A DNA stretch of 32,607 nucleotides from CBDUQP01 sp965369385. Its GTDB lineage: Bacteria; Planctomycetota; Phycisphaerae; SM23-33. Under the pieces are notes generated by a model, which worked only from the letters and a program-made list of their open reading frames with translations, did not search any database and was not told the origin of the DNA. Every line of letters starts with the position of its first letter. Positions within the stretch are counted from its first letter, which is position 1. Positions 1 to 8,181 of this stretch are shown piece by piece. Position numbers and translations under genes: made by a program. Location of the stretch: positions 1-32,607 of the forward strand of contig CBDUQP010000019.1 in assembly GCA_965369385.1 (NCBI GenBank). Direction: 5' to 3'.

Positions 1-21
1 GCCCGCCTCCGGCGTCGAAGA

Positions 22-39
22 TCCCGGTGCACATCGGGA
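22..39. repeat. Dispersed palindrome, degenerate copy
   Basis: The 18-mer TCCCGGTGCACATCGGGA is a diverged copy of the palindrome TCCCGATGTACATCGGGA, which is found perfect at 15849-15866 and 16078-16095 and as a near-copy at 16370-16387. All copies lie outside genes, as expected of a REP-like dispersed element. Function unknown. Confidence 0.6.
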
Positions 40-51
40 CTCACCTGCTCT

Positions 52-93
52 GTGTACGAGAATTCTTTCCTGCCAGAAAGAATTCTCATACAC
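52..93. repeat. Long near-perfect hairpin
   Basis: The arms 52-69 and 76-93 are 18 bases each, pair with only one mismatch (C57 against A88) and enclose a six-base loop. No T-run follows on either strand, so it is not a typical intrinsic terminator. It lies about 190 bp upstream of the SDR gene and may be a dispersed repeat or an operator. Confidence 0.6.
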
Positions 94-281
94 CCGCCCA
101 TGCACAATCTGTGTTGGCCCTTGATTTGCTTGTCTTTTCGTGGCATATCTGACGATATCTTAAGTATACATATCTTTCGCAAGACACTGAACAGGCATTC
201 CGTCGAGGCCCAGCCGCGGGGCTGGCCAGGGAATTGGGACGGCGTGCACGTGAGCCTGCCTTGTTTTCGGAGCCAAACAGA

Positions 282-1082
282 ATGGAAAACATAAAAACTG
301 CCCTCATCACCGGTGGCAATGGTTTGCTGGGCAAAACGGCAGCGATGCAGCTCGTGCAACATGGATGGTCCATCTTTCTGCAAACATCTGCAGATCGCGA
401 CCAAACCGAAAGCATCGTCGACGAGATTCTCGAAACCGCTACCGAAGCTGACGTGGAAGTCCGCATCGCGGCAACCTCAGCCGACCTGAGCATCGCCGAA
501 GATCGTGAAAAACTCGTCGAGCAGACACTCAACGAGTTCGGCAGAATCGATATGCTCATTAACGCCCCGTGCGATCATCCCGATGGCGAGGTGGACCTCC
601 TTGAGATGACCGAGGAATCGTTCCACGATGTGATGGAATGCGACACCGCATCGACAATATTCCTCACCCAACTCGTAGCGAACGAAATGGTGCGGCTCGC
701 CCAGGGCGGCGTGATTTCCAACGGAAAGATAGTCACCGTCAACTCGGTGAGTTCATATGCATCCAGCCCGGCCCACAGCGCGAGATGCATTGCCCGGGCC
801 GCACTTTCGATGGCAACGGGACTCTTCGCCGACCGCCTTGGCGAGTACGGCATAAACACATACGAAATACGCGTGGGATTGCTCAACACCGATAAGGATG
901 ATGAAGACGGCGAAAACCCTGTCGATGTCGACATGGATATGGAAGACCTGACACTGCTGAAACGCTGGGGCCACTGCGATGATGTCGGCAAGGCGATAAT
1001 CGCCATAGCCGAGAACTATCTGCCATACTCAACAGGCGAAATAATCAACGTAGACGGCGGTTTCCACGTCCGCCGGATATGA
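282..1082 (+). CDS. SDR-family oxidoreductase-like protein with replaced catalytic residues
   Basis: A 266-residue Rossmann-fold protein of the short-chain dehydrogenase/reductase family. Seen: the nucleotide-binding TGGNGLLG motif at residues 10-17, an INAP segment near 93-96 (usually NNAG), and the family C-terminus GEIINVDGGF. In classical SDRs a Ser, a Tyr 13 residues later and a Lys four after that form the active site. Here Ser155 is kept, but the Tyr position is Arg168 and the Lys position is Arg172. Normal SDR oxidoreduction is therefore doubtful; it may bind a nucleotide without catalysing, or use another chemistry. The start chosen is the ATG at 282, nine bases after a GGAG; an in-frame start at 234 has no comparable site. 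It stands alone on this strand, with a candidate small RNA downstream. Confidence 0.85.
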   Translation: MENIKTALITGGNGLLGKTAAMQLVQHGWSIFLQTSADRDQTESIVDEILETATEADVEVRIAATSADLSIAEDREKLVEQTLNEFGRIDMLINAPCDHPDGEVDLLEMTEESFHDVMECDTASTIFLTQLVANEMVRLAQGGVISNGKIVTVNSVSSYASSPAHSARCIARAALSMATGLFADRLGEYGINTYEIRVGLLNTDKDDEDGENPVDVDMDMEDLTLLKRWGHCDDVGKAIIAIAENYLPYSTGEIINVDGGFHVRRI

Positions 1083-1313
1083 ACCTGCAGATTCGAGCAT
1101 ACAACAGAAATTCATCCCAAATACCAGGAAGATGAAAATACTGCAGGAAGCTATTGCCCGCAATTTCCCTTCATGTCAAAATGCAATGTAACACCTCTCC
1201 ACGCCCCATAATGTGAACAAAAAACGACAAACTACAATTATCACAACCCCTTAATTCTCAAGATTATACGTTCTTATATAGACTGTGCTGTTCCGTTTCG
1301 TAAAGCACACACC

Positions 1314-1342
1314 TTGACTCTCCGCCACAATGAACCGATACT
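1314..1342 (+). promoter_or_regulatory. Candidate sigma-70-type promoter
   Basis: TTGACT (1314-1319), a 17-base spacer and GATACT (1337-1342). No convincing gene follows on this strand, but a hairpin and an intrinsic terminator do, so it could drive a small RNA of about 140 nt. Confidence 0.4.
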
Positions 1343-1348
1343 AATATA

Positions 1349-1489
1349 CGGATGTGTTTCAATTGTACTGGATGTGCATGCAAGATTATCCACTGTCTCT
1401 GTTTTGCGAATCAGTGGTATAAGAATATCTCATCTGCCATGTGTAGAAGGAGTAACGACGCCGTCCCAAAAGGGCGGCGTTAGCTTTTT
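1349..1489 (+). ncRNA. Candidate small structured RNA
   Basis: This gene-free stretch lies between a promoter-like element (1314-1342) and an intrinsic terminator (1458-1489). It contains an internal stem in which CCACTG near 1390 pairs with CAGTGG about 16 bases later. It also contains AAGGAG near 1447, with no open frame of useful length after it. It matches no RNA family I recognise. The rest of the gap, 1083-1313, is AT-rich and shows me nothing further. Confidence 0.3.
1458..1489 (+). terminator. Intrinsic terminator
   Basis: The arms 1458-1467 and 1472-1480 form a GC-rich stem (ACGCCG/CGGCGT plus CCC/GGG with one bulged T) around an AAAA loop, with TTTTT at 1485-1489. The T-run gives it plus-strand polarity. 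It overlaps the stop codon of the minus-strand gene ending at 1480. Confidence 0.65.
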
Positions 1490-1968
1490 GGATATCCCTT
1501 TCTCCATGCTTCGTATTCCTTCTTCAGCTTCACTCGCCTATGTTCCCTCTCCACGCAGTAAGCTGTCCAGGGAAGCACATACTCACCACGATCATCGAGT
1601 ACAACGACATACGAGAAATCCACCAGAGCTATCACGATGCGTTTTGCCCTCCCCCTCTTCGTCTGCCAAACCCGAACGCACTCTGACTGTGTAGCATCTA
1701 TAATCGGTCGTGGCCATCGGATTCTCTCGCAACGTCTCATATCCGGAGTTCTCGTTGCCTCATCCCGTCCCTGGCTGATAAAATGCCAGAAGGTTGCCTC
1801 TTTGCCTTGTTCCAAGGGATATCGCTTCAGTCCCATTCGTTTGCCTGGATAACTTGGCTTAGAAGCTACGAAATCCGCATGGAATGCCCCGTATAGTCCA
1901 TCCAAGTAAGCAGGCCAAGTTTGATCGTACTCGGAAAAGGTCATCAGTAGGGGTAGCCAATCTGTCAT
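1480..1968 (-). CDS. Small accessory protein of a phage/mobile-element-like family
   Basis: A 162-residue protein with no assigned function. Visible motifs are GKEATFWH near residue 57, a basic RRCERIRWPRP stretch, and a C-terminal strand pattern YVVVLDDRGEYVLPWTAY followed by a charged helix ending KKEYEAW. From memory these resemble a small family scattered in bacteria and prophages. A RelE/EndoU-like nuclease fold is possible but not demonstrated. The start is the ATG at 1968, which overlaps the upstream DUF3800 stop codon as ATGA, so the two are probably co-translated. An in-frame extension to 1995 would run further into the DUF3800 gene and is less likely. Co-occurrence with DUF3800 suggests an accessory or defence-type module. 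Confidence 0.75.
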   Translation of the reverse strand: MTDWLPLLMTFSEYDQTWPAYLDGLYGAFHADFVASKPSYPGKRMGLKRYPLEQGKEATFWHFISQGRDEATRTPDMRRCERIRWPRPIIDATQSECVRVWQTKRGRAKRIVIALVDFSYVVVLDDRGEYVLPWTAYCVEREHRRVKLKKEYEAWRKGYPKS

Positions 1969-2675
1969 AACGCACCACCCCCAGATTGCCAACACAACAG
2001 ATTCAACTTAGGCTCACAAAGCCACGTTGTATTCTTCAGCGATTTCCCAGACCTTCGTGCAATGCGTTCAATCAGTTGCCGCTTGGCACGACTGGATCCC
2101 AAATCACGGTTGTGGTAGCCTATAGCGCCGATCAACAAATCAGCCAGTTGTAACACCTCCGACTCATGTGATCGGATCTGCTGGACTCGATGGATGATCC
2201 TCCCGGATGGATCATAGCGTGAGTTCTTCAGAACATCCTCCAGCTTCGCTCGCTTACCTTCGCTTCGAGTGTCTTTGATGTCCAGATAAATATTGTAGCG
2301 ACGGGTTGGATCGATGATCGGCTCAAGCAGAGTGAACCACATCTTGTAGTACCAGTCATCGTGATCCTGCTCGTAGGTCACATGATCCAACACTCCCTTG
2401 TCTGGAATCAGCACTCCACGAAAGTGTAGGTCGTCGTCATCAAAAAAATAATCAATCAAGTCCTCATACAATGCAACTCCTGCTGGAGACACTTTCGTCC
2501 ACTTCGCTTCGAAATGCCTCCCTACGCCATGCTTCATCTTGATTTCCCTGAGCCGAGTGGATATCTCAGGCACTACGTCGACTGAACACCACACCGCCCC
2601 CAAGACCATGACTCTGATGCCATCATTCTCCAGGTGACAACTCTCATCACAATAGATATTGAAGGCATCTGCCAT
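1965..2675 (-). CDS. DUF3800 domain-containing protein
   Basis: A 236-residue protein with the DUF3800 signature: YCDES near the N-terminus (residues 8-12), a FEAKW motif near 55, acidic residues in YLDIKDTRSEG in the middle, and a C-terminal SEVLQLADLLIGAIGY segment. DUF3800 proteins are thought to have an RNase H-like fold with conserved acidic residues. Their biochemical role is poorly known, and they are frequent in mobile and defence-rich DNA. A good ribosome site (GAGGAG) precedes the ATG. It is the first gene of a two-gene unit with the small protein ending at 1480, overlapping it by four bases. Nothing looks truncated. Confidence 0.85.
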   Translation of the reverse strand: MADAFNIYCDESCHLENDGIRVMVLGAVWCSVDVVPEISTRLREIKMKHGVGRHFEAKWTKVSPAGVALYEDLIDYFFDDDDLHFRGVLIPDKGVLDHVTYEQDHDDWYYKMWFTLLEPIIDPTRRYNIYLDIKDTRSEGKRAKLEDVLKNSRYDPSGRIIHRVQQIRSHESEVLQLADLLIGAIGYHNRDLGSSRAKRQLIERIARRSGKSLKNTTWLCEPKLNLLCWQSGGGAL

Positions 2676-2771
2676 CTTCGAATCTCCTCAAGCATATCAT
2701 CAACAATCGAAATCCCCGTATTGCAGCTCGGCATTTTCGGAAACAGCATACCAAGCGAACATCCACAGATA

Positions 2772-3575
2772 TCAGCATTTCTCGATGCCGATTACGTTTT
2801 CGTCGTTCAGGGCTATAATCTTGTGTCCGGGGGGCACGATGAGGAAGTCATCGTCCCAGTCGCCAGCGAACAGACGTTCCAGCAGGGTCATATCGCCATC
2901 ACGAACCTCGAATGACCAGTCCTTGTCTTTGCACATACCTCGGCAATGATCCACCATGCAACTCTCGTCGCAGACGCCCATCTTCAGGTACAGGCACCCG
3001 GAATACGACTCTTGCCAGCCGCCGGTGCTCTCGACGATGAAATCGGCGTTTTCCTTCCCGTACTTTTCGACCATCTCTTCGTACGAGTCAGTCAGGCCGA
3101 GTTTGCCCATCACGCCGGTCTTGCCGTATGCCGGCTGGGCGTATTCAGAGTCTATTTCGAAATTGTTGCGTTCCACCCATCCGGTGGTCATGTAGTATGT
3201 ACCCGGATGAGCGTTGAAGTATTCCATGTAGGCTTCTCGCGAGCCAAAAAACAGCGTGATGCAGTCGTGAGCCTTGGGGATCACCAGCGGAATATCCCTG
3301 GCTGTAACGCCCACGAGCCCGTCGTTGCACCGGGCATACCCCAACAGGATCGCCTCATATTGAACATCGGGATCGCCACCGTCTATTGTCGATTGGATTC
3401 TGGATACCATATCGACGGTTTCCAGATCGTGCAGTCCCTTGCGGAGGAACTCCACGTCAACCATGGCTTCGGCGCGGGCGGCCAGATGACACGCCTCGCG
3501 GTATAGAATCTCGCACCCTATGAAGCGGTATCGCTTGGGTTTCGGCTTTGCGATCTCTTGATAATGCTTGCTCAT
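2772..3575 (-). CDS. DUF1638 domain-containing protein
   Basis: A 267-residue protein of the DUF1638 family. Seen: the opening FIGCEILYRE, the segment ILLGYARCNDG, and CITLFFGSREAY followed by GTYYMTTGW. The C-terminal part holds a cysteine cluster (CLYLKMGVCDESCMVDHCRGMC) that could bind a metal. The family is uncharacterised; some members lie near corrinoid or methyltransferase genes, but no such gene is here. The start chosen is the ATG at 3575, which lies 23 bases after the zinc-ribbon gene's stop codon and has GGGAG upstream. The in-frame extension to 3641 would run into that gene. It is probably the last gene of the nadE operon. Confidence 0.8.
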   Translation of the reverse strand: MSKHYQEIAKPKPKRYRFIGCEILYREACHLAARAEAMVDVEFLRKGLHDLETVDMVSRIQSTIDGGDPDVQYEAILLGYARCNDGLVGVTARDIPLVIPKAHDCITLFFGSREAYMEYFNAHPGTYYMTTGWVERNNFEIDSEYAQPAYGKTGVMGKLGLTDSYEEMVEKYGKENADFIVESTGGWQESYSGCLYLKMGVCDESCMVDHCRGMCKDKDWSFEVRDGDMTLLERLFAGDWDDDFLIVPPGHKIIALNDENVIGIEKC

Positions 3576-3598
3576 CTCTTGATAACACTCCCGGCTCA

Positions 3599-5224
3599 CT
3601 ACACACCAAAGAATTCGGGAGCGCCATCGGGTTTCTTCCAATTACTTCCGGAATTCTTTCCGTCTTCGATTTTCTGATTCACGGCGGGCACGACCTTCTT
3701 CCAGTCTTCTTTCCTGAACGTCACATGCGGCCGCCCTTCTCCGCCGCAGTAGACAATTACTTCCTTGCCACCGTAGGCAAATCGCATCCGGCAAGCCATT
3801 TTGCGCCCAGCACGCTCGAATATCACATCATACAAACCATCGTCCGCGCGCGTTGCGGTGGAAGTGAACATACCTTCGCCAACCGCCACAGTCAGCCGTC
3901 CGGTCTTTCTCACCCGAATATCCATTCCCTTCATTCCCGCATCCGCAAATGCCGCAATGAACGGATCGCGAGACTCAACGTCGATTCCCACGGACGCGGC
4001 GCGGATGAACTCACCCGCCAACGCCTCCGACGCCTGAACATGCTCAGATTTACCGAACGATATCGGCACGCAAGGCGCATCACCAACGCGGAACATCGCA
4101 TCGAGCCCATTGGCCACCAACCGACTGCAAGGCACTTCAAATCGCAGATTGAGCTGCACCACGGTGCCGGCGGGAATGGTTATCTTGCTGGTCCTGTTCA
4201 TGCCGGCAAGGCGAAGCTCGCCGCTCATGTAATACTCCTTGCCGTTAATGCCAAGAGCGATATCGGGACGTTTTGCGGTGAGCCATAGCGGATCGGCGCC
4301 AACCACCATCTTCACCTTCAGGGTGCAAAAGGCATTCCCCGCCGAGGCAACCTTTTGAGCCTTGTTCCCGGAGGTATCAAGCGTCACCTCGGAGACAACA
4401 CATCTGGTCACCAGCTCTCCGGCAGGTTCGCTTGGGCCCGGCGCCGGCTTGGTGCGCTCGGTTATGCGGGGACGTTCAGTCCTGGTTGTGTGGGCCGGTT
4501 TTGGGCCCGGTTTCTTCACGGGACGCTCGTGGCGGGGAACAATCAGCTTCGTATCGCCACCTGTCGGCGAGGTATCGTCGGAAGGCCAATCTCCGCGGGA
4601 AGGACCGTATTTCTCCCACGCCAGCCACGAGCCCACCGCCATGATACCGAGCGCCAGCAGCAAGACCGGCCAGAGTATCCTGATATTCCTCTTGGCTCGA
4701 TGGGCGTGCGTTTCCGCCGGAATATTGGACACGTCGAGCAAATCAATGCTCTCTTCACGTCTCCGGGAAGAATCAAGTGAAGCTTCATCGGCAGCACCCG
4801 CCAGCGCATCAAGCTCATCGCCAATCAGGTCTGAATCTCCCGACAGCAACGGTCCATCTTCACCCTTCGATTCTTCAAGCGGCCAACGAAGTCTCGTGGT
4901 TGGTTTTCGCAAAATACGTTCTTCGTTCTGTTCAGGATACGGCGCCATCATATGATTCTTGCACGCCGGGCAGATTATCTTCTTGCCGGCTTTCCGCAGC
5001 GGTACGCGAATACCGACTCCGCATGCGCCGCAGACAAGTCGAAACTTCTGTCCCATTGCCTCACGTGCCATATTCGCAAAACCGTCTTCGCCTTCCTTGG
5101 ACCCCGATGGAGCATTCGCGGGCAGACCGATCATGTGTCCGCATTGAGGGCATTCAATACCCTTGCGGATATCATCTGCCGTCGCGTTAAGATTGTGTCG
5201 ACATTTCCCACACATAACCTGCAT
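3599..5224 (-). CDS. Membrane protein with two N-terminal zinc ribbons
   Basis: A 541-residue protein. Two CxxC...CxxC ribbons sit at about residues 5-28 (CGKC, CPQC) and 65-87 (CGAC, CPAC), of the MJ0042-like kind common in Planctomycetota. A low-complexity acidic linker follows, then one membrane helix near 183-203 (ILWPVLLLALGIMAVGSWLAW), a Pro/Lys/Arg-rich stretch, and a C-terminal beta-rich domain of about 250 residues. The cytoplasmic ribbons and outer domain suggest a scaffold or sensor; no specific function is known. The start codon directly follows the nadE stop (TAAATG), and its ribosome site GGGAG lies inside nadE, so translation is probably coupled. Confidence 0.8.
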   Translation of the reverse strand: MQVMCGKCRHNLNATADDIRKGIECPQCGHMIGLPANAPSGSKEGEDGFANMAREAMGQKFRLVCGACGVGIRVPLRKAGKKIICPACKNHMMAPYPEQNEERILRKPTTRLRWPLEESKGEDGPLLSGDSDLIGDELDALAGAADEASLDSSRRREESIDLLDVSNIPAETHAHRAKRNIRILWPVLLLALGIMAVGSWLAWEKYGPSRGDWPSDDTSPTGGDTKLIVPRHERPVKKPGPKPAHTTRTERPRITERTKPAPGPSEPAGELVTRCVVSEVTLDTSGNKAQKVASAGNAFCTLKVKMVVGADPLWLTAKRPDIALGINGKEYYMSGELRLAGMNRTSKITIPAGTVVQLNLRFEVPCSRLVANGLDAMFRVGDAPCVPISFGKSEHVQASEALAGEFIRAASVGIDVESRDPFIAAFADAGMKGMDIRVRKTGRLTVAVGEGMFTSTATRADDGLYDVIFERAGRKMACRMRFAYGGKEVIVYCGGEGRPHVTFRKEDWKKVVPAVNQKIEDGKNSGSNWKKPDGAPEFFGV

Positions 5225-6877
5225 TTACTCTCCCTTTGAACATGTGTATCTTTGGGCTATCGGCATTCGTCTACCGCTGCCAAATGCCCTTGCTGTTACC
5301 TTAAGTACCGGTGCAGCCTGCTTTCGCTTGTACTCCGACGCATCCGTCATTCGCACTATCTCCACAACCGTCTTTGCATCGCCACCTTCGGCTACGATGC
5401 GTTCGGCTGTCATGTCCTGCTCGACATACTTCGACAGAATACTGTCGAGAACATCATACTCGGGCAGTTTATCCTGGTCCACCTGTCCTGGTTTAAGTTC
5501 GGCGCTGGGCGGTTTCGTAATTGTATTGCGAGGAACACGATCCACGCCCGCTTCGCGATTAAGCTGCTCGGCCAGCTCGTACACCCTGGTCTTCAGCAAG
5601 TCGCCAATCGGCGCAAGCCCACCGCACATATCTCCATACAGAGTGCAATACCCAACAGATAGTTCTGACTTGTTACCCGTTGCCAGCGGCAGATGCCCAT
5701 AGGCGTTACTAAACACCATAACCAGGTTACCGCGAATACGGGCCTGGATATTCTCTGCCGCGGTCCCAGCGTGCGGGCCTGTGAGTATTGTAGACAGCAC
5801 GCCCTCGTAGGAATCGTGAATATCCTTAATAGCTACAAGCTCGTAGTTAATGCCCGTTCGCTGCGCGAGCAGTTCAGCATCGGACACACTGTGATCGCTG
5901 CTGTGGCGGCTTGGCATGGCGATGGCGTGTACGTTTTCGGGCCCCAACGCGTCAGCTGCGAGCACCGCCACCACGGCCGAGTCTATTCCACCCGAAAGCC
6001 CAAGCACCACACTGGAGAAACCACACTTGCGAACATAGTCGCCTAGCCCCAGCTTGAGCGCCGCCGACACCCGCGCAATCTCGCTGTCTAGCGCTGCGGC
6101 CTTCGCAGACGTCGGATCGTCCATATCCACGATCAGCAGTTCCTCTTCGAAACTCTGTGCCCGTGCGACTACCTCGCCGGTCGCATCCACCACGCAACTG
6201 CATCCGTCGAAGATCAACTCGTCATTGCCGCCAACCTGGTTGGCATAAACTATAGGCACGCCATGACGCCTGGCCTGCCGGGCGAAGAGATCCTCCCGAA
6301 TGAGCACCTTGCCCATCTGGTAGGGACTGGCGGCCATGTTTACGATGAATTCCGCACCATCTGCCACAAGCATCTGAATGGGATCCTGCCCGTAAAGCTG
6401 CCTGCCAAGGGCGTCGGCGTCCCAAAGGTCTTCGCAGATACTCAGGCCGATGCGCCGGCCACGTATCTCGATACACTCTGGCTTTCCGCCCGGCTCGAAA
6501 TATCGTGTCTCGTCGAACACATCATAGGTAGGCAGGAGGGTTTTCACATGCACCCTGCTGACCTTTCCATTTTCAAGAAGAGCTGCGGCATTCTGGAGTG
6601 GTCGGCCCGCATCGCCATTTGTTGGCCTGACGAACCCCACCAGAGCCGATATATCCTTGCATCGCCCGGCGAGAGTTTCGACGGCGGCTACGGATTCATC
6701 GACGAAACGCTGTTTGCGCAAGAGATCCCTAGGTGGATATCCGACGACTGAAAGCTCGCCAAATACGACCAGATGGGCGCCCTGGGCGGATGCCCGGTCG
6801 ATGAACTCGCCCATCCGCTGCACGTTTCCGCGAATGTCGCCGACTACCGGATTAAACTGTGCGATTGCTATTTTCAT
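5225..6877 (-). CDS. nadE: Glutamine-dependent NAD+ synthetase
   Basis: A 550-residue two-domain enzyme that makes NAD+ from deamido-NAD+, ATP and glutamine in the cytoplasm. The N-terminal nitrilase-type amidase domain shows its Glu/Lys/Cys triad: FGELSVVGYP (Glu41), VHVKTLLPTYDVFDE, and SICEDLWD. The ammonia made there feeds the C-terminal synthetase domain, which has the ATP-binding loop LSGGIDSAVVAVLA and the motif KPPSAELKPGQVDQD. The length fits the two-domain bacterial type. The ATG at 6877 is chosen because the protein then opens MKIAIAQFNPVVGD, as relatives do; an in-frame start at 6910 adds an unrelated tail. The two downstream genes follow without a gap large enough for a promoter. 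Confidence 0.95.
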   Translation of the reverse strand: MKIAIAQFNPVVGDIRGNVQRMGEFIDRASAQGAHLVVFGELSVVGYPPRDLLRKQRFVDESVAAVETLAGRCKDISALVGFVRPTNGDAGRPLQNAAALLENGKVSRVHVKTLLPTYDVFDETRYFEPGGKPECIEIRGRRIGLSICEDLWDADALGRQLYGQDPIQMLVADGAEFIVNMAASPYQMGKVLIREDLFARQARRHGVPIVYANQVGGNDELIFDGCSCVVDATGEVVARAQSFEEELLIVDMDDPTSAKAAALDSEIARVSAALKLGLGDYVRKCGFSSVVLGLSGGIDSAVVAVLAADALGPENVHAIAMPSRHSSDHSVSDAELLAQRTGINYELVAIKDIHDSYEGVLSTILTGPHAGTAAENIQARIRGNLVMVFSNAYGHLPLATGNKSELSVGYCTLYGDMCGGLAPIGDLLKTRVYELAEQLNREAGVDRVPRNTITKPPSAELKPGQVDQDKLPEYDVLDSILSKYVEQDMTAERIVAEGGDAKTVVEIVRMTDASEYKRKQAAPVLKVTARAFGSGRRMPIAQRYTCSKGE

Positions 6878-7119
6878 ACTGATAACACGTGATACCTGAG
6901 AACCTACCATGCACCGCCGAATCCTGTCGGCAGCGTAACCAACAAATTACATGCTCCGCCGACAGATTTCACGCATATTCCCCACATATGCCAGGCGAAT
7001 CAGTATAATCACGTCGGCGTGCAAGTCCTTTAATGAAAGTAATTACTGTTTGCAGAGCCATTGAACGGCATGCTTGCAATCTGCAATACAGGCACGAAAC
7101 AACATACAAAGGTGGCAAC

Positions 7120-7425
7120 ATGGCACAAATACTGCTTTCGACGATGTTGGTATGCTTTGGAGTATCCTGGCCTATATCCATAATCAGGACACTTCGAGCC
7201 AAGCGGGTGGACGGCAAGAGTCTGCTGTTCCTGATCCTGATCTTCACAGGATATATCGCGGGAACGCTGTCAGAGATAGTAAACGCGCCAGGAGAGATGC
7301 CCCGCCTGATCATCCTGCTTTACCTGCTGAACCTCACCACCGTGGGCATAGACATGCTGCTATACCTGCACTACAAGAAGCACCCAGGTGGGAGAAGACG
7401 CATGGCCGAGACTCACTTGAGCTGA
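7120..7425 (+). CDS. Small PQ-loop/SemiSWEET-like membrane protein
   Basis: A 101-residue protein with three predicted membrane helices at about residues 3-21, 35-55 and 65-85. The first helix-loop, GVSWPISIIRTLRAKRVDGKS, matches a PQ-loop repeat with the Pro-Gln replaced by Trp-Pro. Single PQ-loop bundles such as SemiSWEETs dimerise to carry small solutes, often sugars; the substrate here is unknown. The ATG at 7120, with GGTGG upstream, is preferred over an in-frame start at 7033, whose extra residues are not membrane-like. It is transcribed away from nadE; the 240-bp gap between them has a TATAAT near 7013 without a good -35. Confidence 0.7.
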   Translation: MAQILLSTMLVCFGVSWPISIIRTLRAKRVDGKSLLFLILIFTGYIAGTLSEIVNAPGEMPRLIILLYLLNLTTVGIDMLLYLHYKKHPGGRRRMAETHLS

Positions 7426-7445
7426 TCAAAAAGGAGCCACAACTG

Positions 7446-7529
7446 ATGCAATTGATTGTTCTTGGCGTGGCGGCCCAAAGGTCGAACGGTAAGAACAACG
7501 GAGGAGTTTACCCTACTATCCTGTTTTGA
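7446..7529 (+). CDS. Possible 27-residue peptide
   Basis: A short open frame (starting MQLIVLGVAAQ) begins nine bases after a good AAGGAG and lies 20 bp downstream of the PQ-loop gene. The ribosome site is its only support; it is too short to judge by composition and could be chance. Confidence 0.2.
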   Translation: MQLIVLGVAAQRSNGKNNGGVYPTILF

Positions 7530-7702
7530 AATTCTTTTGCGTTTCGATTTGCACAGTGCCTGTGGCGTATCGTAATTGTTCTATTGGACAAACAATACGA
7601 GTCGTGTCTGATGCATTCACAGCAAATGCACGGACACTGATTTCACGCTGACACGGGGTCAAGCGTGGAATGGGTATTGTATCCAGTATAGGGAGATGGG
7701 AC

Positions 7703-7918
7703 ATGAGCAGTACTTCGGCAATCGGCGGTACCAAGGGTGCGTTGTCAGCATTTCGCAATTCGATCGCGAGGCAGGTGCGTGCACAATTCGCATCACCAAA
7801 AATCGCGAAACAGATAACCCCAGGGGCACTCAACAATCTTTCGAAGGAACTAAGCCGACTGAATGCGCGGGCTCTGCGCAATGAAAGGGTATCGCCCAGA
7901 ATCGACGTGTATGCATAA
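7703..7918 (+). CDS. Small hypothetical protein, 71 residues
   Basis: Not recognised. The start is the ATG at 7703, seven bases after a strong GGGAG. The protein is basic, with no membrane segment. Its N-terminus is Ser/Gly/Ala-rich, and a likely amphipathic helix covers about residues 10-55 (FRNSIARQVRAQF, LNNLSKELSRLNARAL). It ends 73 bp before a very strong terminator, which supports real plus-strand transcription. An in-frame ATG at 7670 would add 11 residues. The upstream gap 7530-7702 contains only a weak inverted repeat (ATTGTT at 7575-7580 with AACAAT at 7591-7596). Confidence 0.45.
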   Translation: MSSTSAIGGTKGALSAFRNSIARQVRAQFASPKIAKQITPGALNNLSKELSRLNARALRNERVSPRIDVYA

Positions 7919-7991
7919 GGATCACCTGCAGAAAGCGTCTCGGTAAGAAACACGGCAACCGAAAAGCATGAGATTAGCGAGCATGCAAACC

Positions 7992-8032
7992 AAAAGAGGG
8001 ACAGCCCCACAGTCTGGGGCTGTCCCTCTTTT
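7992..8032. terminator. Strong bidirectional intrinsic terminator
   Basis: A perfect 18-bp stem has arms 7992-8009 and 8015-8032 and a five-base loop. Each arm begins or ends in AAAA/TTTT, so a T-run follows the GC-rich core (GGGACAGCCCCA) on both strands. It lies between the convergent small ORF (ending 7918, plus) and lysA (ending 8182, minus) and should stop both. Confidence 0.9.
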
Positions 8033-8181
8033 AGTGTATCACGCGACAAATCGTATCCAATTCGCCTATTAAGCAACGAGCTGAAACCGCACCTGCTAAC
8101 AGGCAGGTATGCTATCGACCGCAAATCTGGGACGGTCCCATGACGAAACAATCCCAACTTTGCTCAGTTTCCCTCAACTCG

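Noticed and set aside
7516..8157. 213-codon minus-strand open frame
   Set aside because: It runs through the strong terminator hairpin at 7992-8032 and opposes the better-signalled small ORF; its translation resembles no family.
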